A DNA stretch of 13,894 nucleotides, taken from the NCBI GenBank assembly GCA_046484975.1, contig JAWOHX010000091.1, positions 1-13,894 on the forward strand, given 5' to 3'. Made by a program: the position numbers and the translations under genes. The notes under the pieces are model-generated. The model ran no database searches. It was not told where the DNA came from and saw only the letters and a program-made list of their open reading frames with translations. This DNA is from JAWOHX01 sp046484975. Lineage in GTDB: Bacteria > Bacillota > Clostridia > DUPQ01. Below, piece by piece: positions 6,705 to 13,894 of the stretch (position 1 is the stretch's first letter; each line of letters opens with the position of its first letter).

Positions 6705-7626
6705 CCTCAAGGATGGGATGATCTGCGACGGCACCTACATCCTGAAAGCCGCGGAGCTCAAGAAAACCGCTGCGGGGAAAATGTACATCGACATGACCCT
6801 TCTGGACGACACAGGGGAAGTGAACGCCAAGAAATGGGACGCCCGGGAAGAGGAGATGACAGGACTGAAACTCAACAGGCTCTATGTCGTCAACTCCAGG
6901 GTGGGGATATGGCAGAATTTTCTGCAGCTGACCATCAACAGCATGAAAATGGGGGACGAGCAGACCCAGGGAAGGATTTCGGATTTCGTCCCCGCTGCGC
7001 CCTTCACCCCGGAAGAGATGCTGGCGACCGTCCACGCCTACATCGACAGGATCGGGAACAAGGACATGCAAAGGTTGCTCAAGGCTGTATATGGACAATA
7101 CGAGGAAAAACTCAAATACTATCCGGCCGCAAAATCCCTCCACCATGCCATCCGGGGAGGGTATCTCTACCATATCGCCACCATGCTCAAGACTGCAGAG
7201 GCGATTTCCGGGGTATATGCGGAACTGGATATGGACTTGCTCTATACCGGGATCCTGATGCATGATATCATGAAGCTGGAGGAGCTGTCCTCCAATGAGC
7301 TTGGAATTGCCGATTATTCCAGGGAAGGGCAGTTGCTGGGGCATATCGAGATGGGAATCAGCCTTGTTGACGAGAAGGCCAAGGAGCTGGGACTGGATAA
7401 AGATGCCATGCTGCTTGTCAAGCATATGATCCTGAGCCATCACAACAAGCCGGAATACGGAAGCTCCAAAAGCCCCATGTTTCTGGAGGCGGAGATCCTC
7501 CACTATATTGACCTCATCGATGCGAGGGTGTACGATTTCACATTGCATTACAACACGGTCATGCCCGGGGAGTTCACGGAACGGATATGGTCCCTGGAAC
7601 GGAGAATCTACAGGCCGGATTACTGA
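6676..7626 (+). CDS. yhaM: YhaM-family 3'-5' exoribonuclease (OB-fold plus HD domain)
   Basis: A 316-residue cytoplasmic protein with an N-terminal OB-type nucleic-acid-binding domain (about 1-90, including the DDTGEVNAKKWDA segment) and a C-terminal HD metal-dependent domain. HD-site residues visible are His166 (YLYH), His196-Asp197 (LMHDIMKLEE), His223 (LGHIEMG) and His255-His256 (MILSHHN). Members of this family in Bacillota degrade RNA, and some DNA, from the 3' end. AAAGGAG (6660-6666) is nine bases before ATG 6676; in-frame ATG codons at 6682 and 6691 are alternatives. It begins inside the ATPase gene (29-base overlap) and is followed 17 bases later by the phosphatase gene, so it shares the operon, although no functional link to the transporter is known. 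Confidence 0.88.
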   Translation: MAMDGMKISDLKDGMICDGTYILKAAELKKTAAGKMYIDMTLLDDTGEVNAKKWDAREEEMTGLKLNRLYVVNSRVGIWQNFLQLTINSMKMGDEQTQGRISDFVPAAPFTPEEMLATVHAYIDRIGNKDMQRLLKAVYGQYEEKLKYYPAAKSLHHAIRGGYLYHIATMLKTAEAISGVYAELDMDLLYTGILMHDIMKLEELSSNELGIADYSREGQLLGHIEMGISLVDEKAKELGLDKDAMLLVKHMILSHHNKPEYGSSKSPMFLEAEILHYIDLIDARVYDFTLHYNTVMPGEFTERIWSLERRIYRPDY

Positions 7627-7643
7627 GGAAAGGAACGATCGTC

Positions 7644-8843
7644 ATGAACATGGAGCAGCTGAAGGAATCAAAAGTTTTTCTGCAGTCGGTGATGGACAGC
7701 ATTCCATCCCCCTTGTTTATCATCGATGCCAACAACCGGGTGGAAAGCCTGAACCAGTCTTTTTTGAGTTTTTTCAACCAGAAGGACAAGGAGATGACAG
7801 GGATGCTCACCGGGAATGCCATCTGCTGTGCCAGCCTGGAGGAGGGAGAGGAATGCGGCTCCACGGAATACTGCGTGGAATGTGTCTTGCGTGAATCCAT
7901 TCACAATGCGGTGCATAATGACATCTTCGTGGACAAGCAGTACTTCAACAAGTCATTCCGGATCAACGACAAAACCATCCGCAAGACCCTGCGTTTTTCC
8001 ATCAGGCCGTTGAAATATGACCATGAAAGGTTCTTCCTCTGTATGTTTGACGATGTCACCGAGGAATATATGCTGGAAGAGCAACTGGGTGCCCAGAATG
8101 AGAAGATCAAGATGGACATATTCATGGCCAGGGGAATACAAACCCAGCTGCTTCCCAAGAAAGAACAAATCGGAAGGCTTTCCTTGTCATATGTTTACAG
8201 GCCATGCGAGACCCTGGGCGGGGATTTCATCGGCTATTACCCAATCAACAGGAGATACACCGGCATCATCATCGCGGATGTGTCCGGGCATGGCCTGGTT
8301 TCCTCCATGTTCACCGTATTCCTGTTTTCCATCATTGACAGGAGTCAGAAAACCCCGAAACGGATCCTTGAAAGCATGTACCAGGAATTCTCAAGGTTCA
8401 ATGTGGAGCCAGAGATGTACATCACCCTGTTGTGCGCAGTCTTCGACAACAGGACTGACAGGATCACCTTTGCCAATGCGGGGTTTGCAAACCATCCGGC
8501 CGTCATCAGCGACAAAGGCCTGCAAACCATCCCGGTGAACGGCATCCCCATCAGCAACTGGATGGAGCAGGTTTCCTACGATGAACAGACCGTTTCCTTC
8601 CGGAAGGGGGACAGGCTGGTGATGTTCTCTGACGGTATCTCGGAGCTATGGGACAAGGACAGAGGGTTCGTGGGCACGGAGTATCTGTATCAAAAGCTGT
8701 CCGACAGGAAGAAGACGGGCAGGGAAGTCATCCGGGACACATTGCTGGATGTAAGGAGCAGTTTTCAAACGGAGATCCGGGACGACATCACCGTTCTGGT
8801 GGTGGACCATGAAGGCAGCAAGAGGAAACTGCAGAGAGCATGA
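7644..8843 (+). CDS. PAS domain plus SpoIIE/RsbU-type PP2C serine phosphatase
   Basis: A 399-residue cytoplasmic signalling phosphatase with no membrane helix. Residues 10-140 form a PAS sensor containing a cysteine cluster (Cys62, Cys71, Cys77, Cys80, plus Cys61) in a C-x-A...CG-x4-C-x2-C...R arrangement. A helical linker (141-160) leads to the PP2C catalytic domain (160-388). Metal ligands are recognisable at Asp194 (GGDF), Asp212 (DVSGHG), Asp330 (FSDG) and Asp381 (RDDITV). Such enzymes usually dephosphorylate an anti-anti-sigma factor in a partner-switching pathway; no such partner is present in this window. ATG 7644 is preferred over an in-frame GTG/TTG-type start near 7587 because AAAGGAA lies eight bases before it and the upstream stretch overlaps yhaM. 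The cysteine cluster suggests redox, metal or ligand sensing, which is inference. Confidence 0.9.
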   Translation: MNMEQLKESKVFLQSVMDSIPSPLFIIDANNRVESLNQSFLSFFNQKDKEMTGMLTGNAICCASLEEGEECGSTEYCVECVLRESIHNAVHNDIFVDKQYFNKSFRINDKTIRKTLRFSIRPLKYDHERFFLCMFDDVTEEYMLEEQLGAQNEKIKMDIFMARGIQTQLLPKKEQIGRLSLSYVYRPCETLGGDFIGYYPINRRYTGIIIADVSGHGLVSSMFTVFLFSIIDRSQKTPKRILESMYQEFSRFNVEPEMYITLLCAVFDNRTDRITFANAGFANHPAVISDKGLQTIPVNGIPISNWMEQVSYDEQTVSFRKGDRLVMFSDGISELWDKDRGFVGTEYLYQKLSDRKKTGREVIRDTLLDVRSSFQTEIRDDITVLVVDHEGSKRKLQRA

Positions 8844-8869
8844 CCGGCCATGGACCTGATGGGCATTTT

Positions 8870-8898
8870 TTGTTATTCCACTGAAAAAAGGGTAAAAT
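8870..8898 (+). promoter_or_regulatory. Promoter of the rubrerythrin-like gene
   Basis: TTGTTA (8870-8875, 4/6 to -35), a 17-base spacer and TAAAAT (8893-8898, 5/6 to -10) stand 44 bases before the start codon. It gives this gene a transcription start independent of the long upstream operon. Confidence 0.62.
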
Positions 8899-8941
8899 AT
8901 AAGAAGAGGGTCCATCCAATGATGAATGGAGGGATGAATAC

Positions 8942-9412
8942 ATGGATATCCTGGAATTTGCTATCAAGATGGAATCTGACGGGGAGCAATTCTATCTGGA
9001 ACAGGCGGCGAACAACAAGGACAACGGGCTTCATACCATATTTCTGATGCTTGCCAAGGATGAACACTACCATATCAGGATCCTGAGGGAAAAAGAGGGA
9101 ACCCGGCATGGAAGTGAAAGGATGCCTTCCTCGACAAAGAATGTTTTTGACGGGATGAAGGATGAGATCAGCGGCATCAAACAGAACCCTGAGCAAATCG
9201 ATTTATACAGAAAAGCTCTGGACATCGAGCGAAAGAGCATCGACCTGTACCAGCAGCTTCAAGAGGAATCCGGAGGGGACGGGGATCTGTACGAATTTCT
9301 GGTGCAACAGGAACAAGAGCATTACGATGTCATCGACCATATCATCAAAATGGTGGACCGCCCGAACGAATGGGTGGAGTCCGCTGAATTCGGAAACAGG
9401 GAGGAATACTGA
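8942..9412 (+). CDS. Rubrerythrin-like ferritin-family di-iron protein
   Basis: A 156-residue all-helical protein. Four helices carry the iron-ligand pattern: Glu11 (KMESDGEQFY), E41-x2-H44 (KDEHYH), Glu96 (ALDIERKSIDLY) and E124-x2-H127 (QEQEHYDVI), matching the two ExxH motifs of the ferritin-like superfamily. It lacks the C-terminal rubredoxin (4-Cys) domain of full rubrerythrins, so it is a short version; it would need an external electron donor if it reduces peroxide. The tail WVESAEFGNREEY is usual for this subgroup. GGAGGG lies eight bases before the ATG. It has its own promoter, and its role in peroxide defence or iron handling in an anaerobe is inferred from the family. Confidence 0.88.
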   Translation: MDILEFAIKMESDGEQFYLEQAANNKDNGLHTIFLMLAKDEHYHIRILREKEGTRHGSERMPSSTKNVFDGMKDEISGIKQNPEQIDLYRKALDIERKSIDLYQQLQEESGGDGDLYEFLVQQEQEHYDVIDHIIKMVDRPNEWVESAEFGNREEY

Positions 9413-9559
9413 GCAGGGGAATCACTGGTCTTCCTCCTATAGGCAGCACACATGAAAAGACGCATGCATTCGTTGTTCTGGGATGCCAGTCGGGCATGAA
9501 GGGAACCAAACGGGATGAATGGAGTCTAATCAATAGAATGATATGGGAGGTTATTGGAA

Positions 9560-10303
9560 ATGAAAGTGAATAAATATCTGGTCCTTGCCGTTGTGGCGGT
9601 CTTTGTGATGGCGCTTGTCGGGTGCCGCGGAGGCCAATCCAAGGATTTATCCATCAAATATGACTTCAAGGATACGTCGCATGGATGGTCGGGCGGTTTC
9701 ACCGACCTTCCTGTGGATTACGACGAGGACATGTACGGATTGCTTCTGGCACATGTCACGAAGCCAGACAACCTGGGCCCGGGAAAAGCACTCAAGCTGA
9801 GTGGATTGAACGCCAGCGATGATCTTTTCATGTACTTGAAGAAGAAGCTGACGACGACGGACGGCATCGAGGCAAACACCACATACCTGGTGCGGTTCAC
9901 CGTTGAGTTCGCCACGGATGCGCCTGCAGGAGCCGTCGGCATCGGCGGCCCTCCCGGGGAAGCCGTATGGATGAAAGTCGGTGCAGCACCCTTTGAGCCC
10001 GTCCGGGTGGCACAGACGGACACCCCGCATCCCCTTTGGGTGACCAATGTGGACAAGGGCCACCAGAACGAGGACGGCGAACATGCAATCCGCATCGGAG
10101 ATGTGGCCAAGGTGGATAATGACGAGTTCGATGTGTATGAGATGAAGACGCTGGACAACAAGGACAGGCCGTTGGAAGTCACCAGTGACGCAAACGGCAA
10201 CCTGTGGATCTTCGTGGGCACGGACTCGGGATTCGAAGGCCGGACCACCCTGTATTACACGGAGATCAAGGTGGAGCTGGAAAAGAAACCCGTTGTGGAA
10301 TGA
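9560..10303 (+). CDS. Secreted lipoprotein of unrecognised family
   Basis: A 247-residue exported lipoprotein with Lys2/Lys5, a hydrophobic core and lipobox LVGC (19-22), predicting a lipidated Cys22. ATG 9560 is preferred to TTG 9554 because GGGAGG (9545-9550) is nine bases away from the former and only three from the latter. The mature domain starts with YDFKDTSHGWSGGF, has ANTTYLVRFTVEFATDAPAG and GIGGPPGEAVWMK in the middle and ends in NLWIFVGTDSGFEGRTTLYY. This alternation of strands and aromatic residues looks like one beta-sandwich resembling carbohydrate-binding or Fn3-like modules. I recall similar uncharacterised secreted proteins but know no assigned function. It has no cysteine besides the lipobox. 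A strong terminator follows, so it ends its transcript. It lies next to a rhamnoside-use operon, but a link is unproven. Confidence 0.8.
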   Translation: MKVNKYLVLAVVAVFVMALVGCRGGQSKDLSIKYDFKDTSHGWSGGFTDLPVDYDEDMYGLLLAHVTKPDNLGPGKALKLSGLNASDDLFMYLKKKLTTTDGIEANTTYLVRFTVEFATDAPAGAVGIGGPPGEAVWMKVGAAPFEPVRVAQTDTPHPLWVTNVDKGHQNEDGEHAIRIGDVAKVDNDEFDVYEMKTLDNKDRPLEVTSDANGNLWIFVGTDSGFEGRTTLYYTEIKVELEKKPVVE

Positions 10304-10309
10304 CTATAC

Positions 10310-10339
10310 GGGGCATCCGAAAGGATGCCCCCTTTTTTT
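10310..10339 (+). terminator. Strong intrinsic terminator after the lipoprotein gene
   Basis: A perfect 9-bp stem (GGGGCATCC 10310-10318, GGATGCCCC 10323-10331) is capped by a GAAA tetraloop and followed by C and seven T residues (10333-10339). It begins seven bases after the stop codon. Confidence 0.95.
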
Positions 10340-10344
10340 ACCCA

Positions 10345-10410
10345 TACGGTGGACATCACCCGTACTGATGCCTCGCCAGAAAAAATATGCACCGTCATGG
10401 TGCGCCTGGC
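10345..10410. repeat. Two inverted repeats upstream of the sugar symporter operon
   Basis: First repeat: TACGGTG (10345-10351) against CACCCGTA (10357-10364) around GACAT, with one bulged C. Second: GCACC (10389-10393) and GGTGC (10399-10403) around GTCAT, nested in outer arms GCCAG (10375-10379) and CTGGC (10406-10410). Their centres are about 42 bp apart, roughly four helical turns. They may be activator or repressor sites or RNA hairpins. Confidence 0.4.
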
Positions 10411-10422
10411 AGAGAAATGAGA

Positions 10423-10428
10423 TATGAT
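10423..10428 (+). promoter_or_regulatory. Possible -10 box for the symporter-rhamnosidase operon
   Basis: TATGAT matches the -10 consensus at 5/6 positions, but no -35 is visible 16-18 bases upstream; that place is taken by the second inverted repeat. This fits an activator-dependent promoter, or chance. Confidence 0.35.
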
Positions 10429-10505
10429 GGATACATGAAGCAGGGGAACCCTGTTCATGAAGCCAACAGAAAGACGTTTTGGACATCGGGCCGGAAGGGA
10501 GCATC

Positions 10506-11858
10506 ATGGCAGCCAGCAAACTGAGGTTCAGGGAGAAACTCTCCTATGGCGTCGGCGCACTGGGTAAGGATTTTTACGCGGGGCTTTTCAGCACCTACCT
10601 CATGATCTATTTCACCGATGTGTTTGGCATCGGCGCAGCGGCGGTGGGGACGTTGATCATCATCGCCAGGATCTGGGATGCCGTCAACGACCCGATCATG
10701 GGCATGGTCGTGGACAAGACAGACACCAGGATGGGGAAATTCAGGCCATACCTGCTGGTTGTCCCCGTTGTGATGGGGGCCGCCATGATCGGCCTCTTCA
10801 CGGTACCGGAACTGGGTTATGCCGGCAAGCTGGCGTGGGCCTACTTTTTCTACATCCTCGCTGGCATGTGCTTCACGGCCTACGACGTGCCCATCATGTC
10901 CATGGCTCCGGCCATTTCCAACATCCCCCAGGAAAGGACCTCCCTCCTGACATTCTCCAGGTTCTTCACATACCTTGGAGCCATGTCTGTTGCGATTGTC
11001 GCGATGCCGGCGGTCAAGGCCCTGGGCGGAGGGAATGACGCAAGGGGTTACCAGCTGTTCGTGGCAATACTGGTTGCCATCGCCATTGCTGCCGCCTGGA
11101 CCACCTTCTTCAACACGAAGGAGCGTGTCGTGGTCAAGGGGGCGAGGATCGGCCTCAAGGATTACAAGCACCTCCTGATGAACAACAAGCCCCTGCTGAT
11201 CATCATATTCGCCGTCATCCTCACAGCGACGGGGCAGAGCATCGTGGGCAGCGTGTCCCTCTACTTCTTTACCTATGTTTTGGGAAGGCCGGACTTGATC
11301 CCATTGTTCATGGGGACGGGAGCGCTGGTCATCCTGGTGCTGCCCTTTGTGCCGGCCATCACCAGGAGATTCGGGAAGATCAAGACCACGAAGGCGGTGC
11401 TCGTCTACCAGATCCTTCTGGGGTCGGTGTCCTTCATTGTCTACATGACAGCCGGAGCGAATCTGTACTATGTGCTTTTTGTTGCCATATCCACCACCAT
11501 CTGCACCGCACTGCCCCTGGTCACAACCATCTCCATGGTGGCGGACACGGTGGACTACGGGGAGTTCAAGACGGGGGTCCGGTCCGAAGGACTGATCTTC
11601 TCCATGAACTCCTTCGCCCTGAAGGTTGGCATGGCCCTGGCATCCGGTGTGGCGGGGTATGTCCTTGCAATATCGGGCTATGTGCCCAATGTGGATCAGA
11701 CATGGCTTGCCAGGACCGGGATCATTGCCCTGATGACCATCATCCCGGTCCTGTTCAACGTCCTCTTCTATATCATCCTGACCAAATACGACCTGACGGA
11801 GGACAAGGCCATGGCCTATTCCCTGGAACTGGAGAAAAGAAAGAAGATGGAACCGTGA
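10506..11858 (+). CDS. GPH-family sugar:cation symporter (MFS)
   Basis: A 450-residue, 12-helix transporter of the glycoside-pentoside-hexuronide:cation symporter family. The hallmark is ARIWDAVNDPIMGMVVDKT (about 54-72) followed by RMGKFRPYLL; Asp58 and Asp62 sit at the same i, i+4 spacing as the Na+-binding Asp55 and Asp59 of MelB. The DTVDYGEFKTGVRSEG segment in the second half is also typical. ATG 10506 is chosen because AAGGGAG (10495-10501) lies just upstream; TTG 10479 has no such site. The rhamnosidase gene follows after 22 bases, so the pair most likely imports a rhamnose-containing glycoside or oligosaccharide using a Na+ or H+ gradient and cleaves it inside. Exact substrate is inferred from the neighbour. 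Confidence 0.92.
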   Translation: MAASKLRFREKLSYGVGALGKDFYAGLFSTYLMIYFTDVFGIGAAAVGTLIIIARIWDAVNDPIMGMVVDKTDTRMGKFRPYLLVVPVVMGAAMIGLFTVPELGYAGKLAWAYFFYILAGMCFTAYDVPIMSMAPAISNIPQERTSLLTFSRFFTYLGAMSVAIVAMPAVKALGGGNDARGYQLFVAILVAIAIAAAWTTFFNTKERVVVKGARIGLKDYKHLLMNNKPLLIIIFAVILTATGQSIVGSVSLYFFTYVLGRPDLIPLFMGTGALVILVLPFVPAITRRFGKIKTTKAVLVYQILLGSVSFIVYMTAGANLYYVLFVAISTTICTALPLVTTISMVADTVDYGEFKTGVRSEGLIFSMNSFALKVGMALASGVAGYVLAISGYVPNVDQTWLARTGIIALMTIIPVLFNVLFYIILTKYDLTEDKAMAYSLELEKRKKMEP

Positions 11859-11880
11859 CGGGTCCATCGGGAGGTACGCC

Positions 11881-13894
11881 ATGAATCCGAATGCATTGTT
11901 CATTGAACCGGAAGGAACCATCAACCCAAGGAAAAGACAGCCCGCATCCTATCTGCGCAGGTCATTCACCGTCGACAAGGAGGTCAGGGAGGCTACCCTG
12001 CGGGTCACCGCCTGCGGCATCTACAAGGCTTATATCAACGGCAGGGAAGTGGACGACCAGGTCTTCATGCCCGGGTTCACCTATTACCACAGGAGGCTGC
12101 AGGTGCAGGGATATGACGTGACACCGCTGCTGGGCAAAGGGGAGAACGTCATAGGCGCCATCCTGGGGGACGGGTGGTACAGGGGGAAGATCGGCGCCTC
12201 CTCCAAGAGGAACGTGTACGGCGAGAAAACAAAGCTCCTTGCCATCCTGGAAATCAAGTACACGGACGGGACAACGGATATGCTGACCACGGACCGGTAT
12301 TGGAAAGCAACGGACAGGGGACCTGTCAGGTACAACGACCTAAAAGCCGGCGAGACCTACGATGCGACCATGGAGATGGAAGGTTGGAATGCACCCGGGT
12401 TTGAAGATGCCGGCTGGTCCGCAACATACCCGTCCGCCTATGGCGGCGACCTGGTGGAAAGCGAAGGGGAGAGGATCACAGAGCATGAGAAGCTGGAGCC
12501 TGTGGTCTTAACGACCCCGGACGGCTCGACCGTCCTGGATTTCAGACAGAACATCTTTGGGTATGTCCAGTTCACCGTCAACGGGAAGAAGGGCCACATG
12601 GTCAGGTTGATCCACGGGGAGACGCTGGATGAAAACGGGAATTTCACCTTGAAGAACCTGACCCTGACCAGATTACAGAAGGAGAAGGTGTTCCAGGAGG
12701 TCACATATGTCCTGAAGGAAGGCCGCCAGACATTCAAGCCAATGTTCAGCGCCCACGGGTTTCGTTACGTGAAACTGGAGAACTGGCCGGAGCAGGCAGA
12801 CCCCGGACATTTCACCGCCATCGCCGTCTATTCCGACATGAAACAGACGGGAAGCTTCGAATGCTCCAACCCGCTGGTGAACCAACTTGTGGCAAACACC
12901 AGGTGGAGCCAGAAGGGGAACTTCATGGACATTCCCACGGACTGCCCCACGAGGGAGCGGGCGGGATGGACAGGGGACATCGCTGCCTTCTGCGAGACCG
13001 GAACCTACCTGATGGACATCAACCGGTTCCTGAAAAAGTGGCTCGGCGACCTGGCCGCCCAGCAAAGAGAGGACGGATGCATCCACAGCATCGTGCCGGA
13101 TGTCAGGCTGGGAATCGGGGACGGCAGCGCGGGCTGGGCGGATGCCGGAATCATTGTTCCTTATATCCTGTACAAGGTTTACGGGGACACGGACATACTG
13201 AGCCGGCAATATGGGAGCATGACCAGGTGGATGGGATTCATGGAAAGGCGTGCAGGAAAGACCAGCATCTTCCACGTGTTCAGGAAGAAGGCACAGAAGA
13301 AGCACATCATCGACACGGGCTTCCACTTCGGGGAATGGCTGGAGCCCGGCCACAGCATGGTCCTGGACACCATCAAGGCCTTCATCGTGGCGTACGCCGA
13401 GGTGGCCACCGCCTATTATGCCTATTCAGCAGGCCTGATGGCAGAGATTGCGGCAATCCTTGGCAAGGAGGAGGATGCAGGGAAATACAGAAAGCTCCAT
13501 GGGGACATCAAGGCTGCCTACCGGAGCATGTTCACGAAGAACGGCATTGTGCACTCAAAAAGGCAATGCAGGCTGGTCAGGCCCATCGCCCTGGACCTCA
13601 TCAATGAGGCGGAGAAGAAACAGAATGCACAGACGCTGAACAGGATGATCGAGGAGAACGGATACAGGATCGGGACGGGGTTCCTGACCACCCAGTTCAT
13701 CCTCTCGGTCCTCTCGGAGTATGGGTACCACGAGACCGCATACAGGATGTTGGAGAACACGGAGAAACCAAGCTGGCTGTACAACGTGAAAAAAGGTGCA
13801 ACGACCATCCTGGAAGACTGGGAGGGCATCAGCGAGGACGGCGTCCCCAAGAATTCCTTCAACCACTATGCCTTCGGACCGTGGTCAAATGGCT
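11881..13894 (+). CDS. GH78 alpha-L-rhamnosidase, 3' end outside window
   Basis: The first 671 residues are present and the frame is still open at the window end. No signal peptide is seen, so the enzyme is cytoplasmic, hydrolysing terminal alpha-L-rhamnose from imported substrates. Domains: an N-terminal carbohydrate-binding-like beta-domain (about 22-180, with AYINGREVDDQVFMPGFTYY and GAILGDGWYRGK), a beta-sandwich (about 215-330, from VLDFRQNIFGYVQF), then the (alpha/alpha)6 catalytic barrel. Asp354, Glu359 and Asp366 in DCPTRERAGWTGD have the same spacing as Asp567, Glu572 and Asp579 of Bacillus RhaB, and Glu645 in GATTILE is the likely general base. The extra Fn3-like domain that often precedes this layout is absent. 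GGGAGG lies six bases before the ATG. It is 22 bases behind the GPH symporter gene, in one operon. Confidence 0.95.
   Translation, partial: MNPNALFIEPEGTINPRKRQPASYLRRSFTVDKEVREATLRVTACGIYKAYINGREVDDQVFMPGFTYYHRRLQVQGYDVTPLLGKGENVIGAILGDGWYRGKIGASSKRNVYGEKTKLLAILEIKYTDGTTDMLTTDRYWKATDRGPVRYNDLKAGETYDATMEMEGWNAPGFEDAGWSATYPSAYGGDLVESEGERITEHEKLEPVVLTTPDGSTVLDFRQNIFGYVQFTVNGKKGHMVRLIHGETLDENGNFTLKNLTLTRLQKEKVFQEVTYVLKEGRQTFKPMFSAHGFRYVKLENWPEQADPGHFTAIAVYSDMKQTGSFECSNPLVNQLVANTRWSQKGNFMDIPTDCPTRERAGWTGDIAAFCETGTYLMDINRFLKKWLGDLAAQQREDGCIHSIVPDVRLGIGDGSAGWADAGIIVPYILYKVYGDTDILSRQYGSMTRWMGFMERRAGKTSIFHVFRKKAQKKHIIDTGFHFGEWLEPGHSMVLDTIKAFIVAYAEVATAYYAYSAGLMAEIAAILGKEEDAGKYRKLHGDIKAAYRSMFTKNGIVHSKRQCRLVRPIALDLINEAEKKQNAQTLNRMIEENGYRIGTGFLTTQFILSVLSEYGYHETAYRMLENTEKPSWLYNVKKGATTILEDWEGISEDGVPKNSFNHYAFGPWSNG

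Noticed and set aside
8844..8872. Possible terminator after the phosphatase gene (CCAT-N7-ATGG followed by T residues)
   Set aside because: The stem has only four pairs, the T-run starts three bases after it and overlaps the -35 of the next promoter; too weak to call.
9483..9497. Hairpin ATGCC-N5-GGCAT between the rubrerythrin-like and lipoprotein genes
   Set aside because: Five-bp stem without a T-run; no promoter near it that would make it an operator. The 147-base gap otherwise shows only the lipoprotein ribosome site.
10435..10524. Short 29-codon frame starting ATG before the symporter gene
   Set aside because: No ribosome-binding site, ordinary composition, and it runs into the symporter gene in another frame; kept only as a remark.
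10455..11924. 489-codon minus-strand open frame across the symporter gene
   Set aside because: Its translation is very rich in His, Gly, Asp and Gln, as expected from the complement of a transporter gene; the plus-strand GPH motifs are decisive.
1..13894. CRISPR arrays, tRNA or rRNA genes, insertion sequences, prophage or toxin-antitoxin genes
   Set aside because: No regularly spaced repeats, no cloverleaf or rRNA-like stretches, no transposase or integrase motifs were found on either strand.

Overview
The window looks like chromosomal DNA from an anaerobic Gram-positive-type bacterium, most likely a Bacillota (Clostridia) member. The reasons are strong AGGAGG-like ribosome sites before most genes, a YhaM-family exoribonuclease, a rubrerythrin-like ferritin, lipoprotein-type solute-binding protein, and no outer-membrane genes. 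This is an inference; a spirochaete with clostridial-like genes is a possible alternative. Gene density is high. No RNA genes, insertion sequences, phage genes or CRISPR arrays were seen, and no gap exceeds 300 bases.

Region 1 (1-1949): the 3' end of ligA (NAD-dependent DNA ligase) converges on a two-gene metal-efflux operon on the minus strand. That operon encodes an ArsR/SmtB repressor with a complete alpha-5 zinc motif and an SO_0444/ArsP-type permease. Its promoter carries an SmtB/CzrA-like operator at the transcription start. The ligA terminator lies antisense inside the permease gene.

Region 2 (1955-4091): a short-chain dehydrogenase (minus) is divergent from an alpha-oxoamine synthase (plus) whose active-site spacing matches bacterial serine palmitoyltransferase. 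Together they could make a 3-ketosphinganine-like amino ketone and reduce it; this is the most interesting biosynthetic hypothesis here.

Region 3 (4133-8843): a NitT/TauT-type ABC importer (lipoprotein, permease, ATPase), then YhaM, then a PAS-PP2C (RsbU-like) phosphatase with a four-cysteine motif in its PAS domain. All run in one direction with overlaps or very short gaps, so they probably form one operon starting at the serine palmitoyltransferase-like gene. An intrinsic terminator between the lipoprotein and permease genes would set the ratio of binding protein to membrane parts.

Region 4 (8870-10339): a rubrerythrin-like protein with its own promoter, then an unrecognised secreted lipoprotein ending at a very strong intrinsic terminator.

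Region 5 (10340-13894): a GPH-family sugar:cation symporter followed by a cytoplasmic GH78 alpha-L-rhamnosidase that runs off the end of the window. This is a rhamnoside-uptake-and-hydrolysis operon, preceded by two inverted repeats that may be regulatory.
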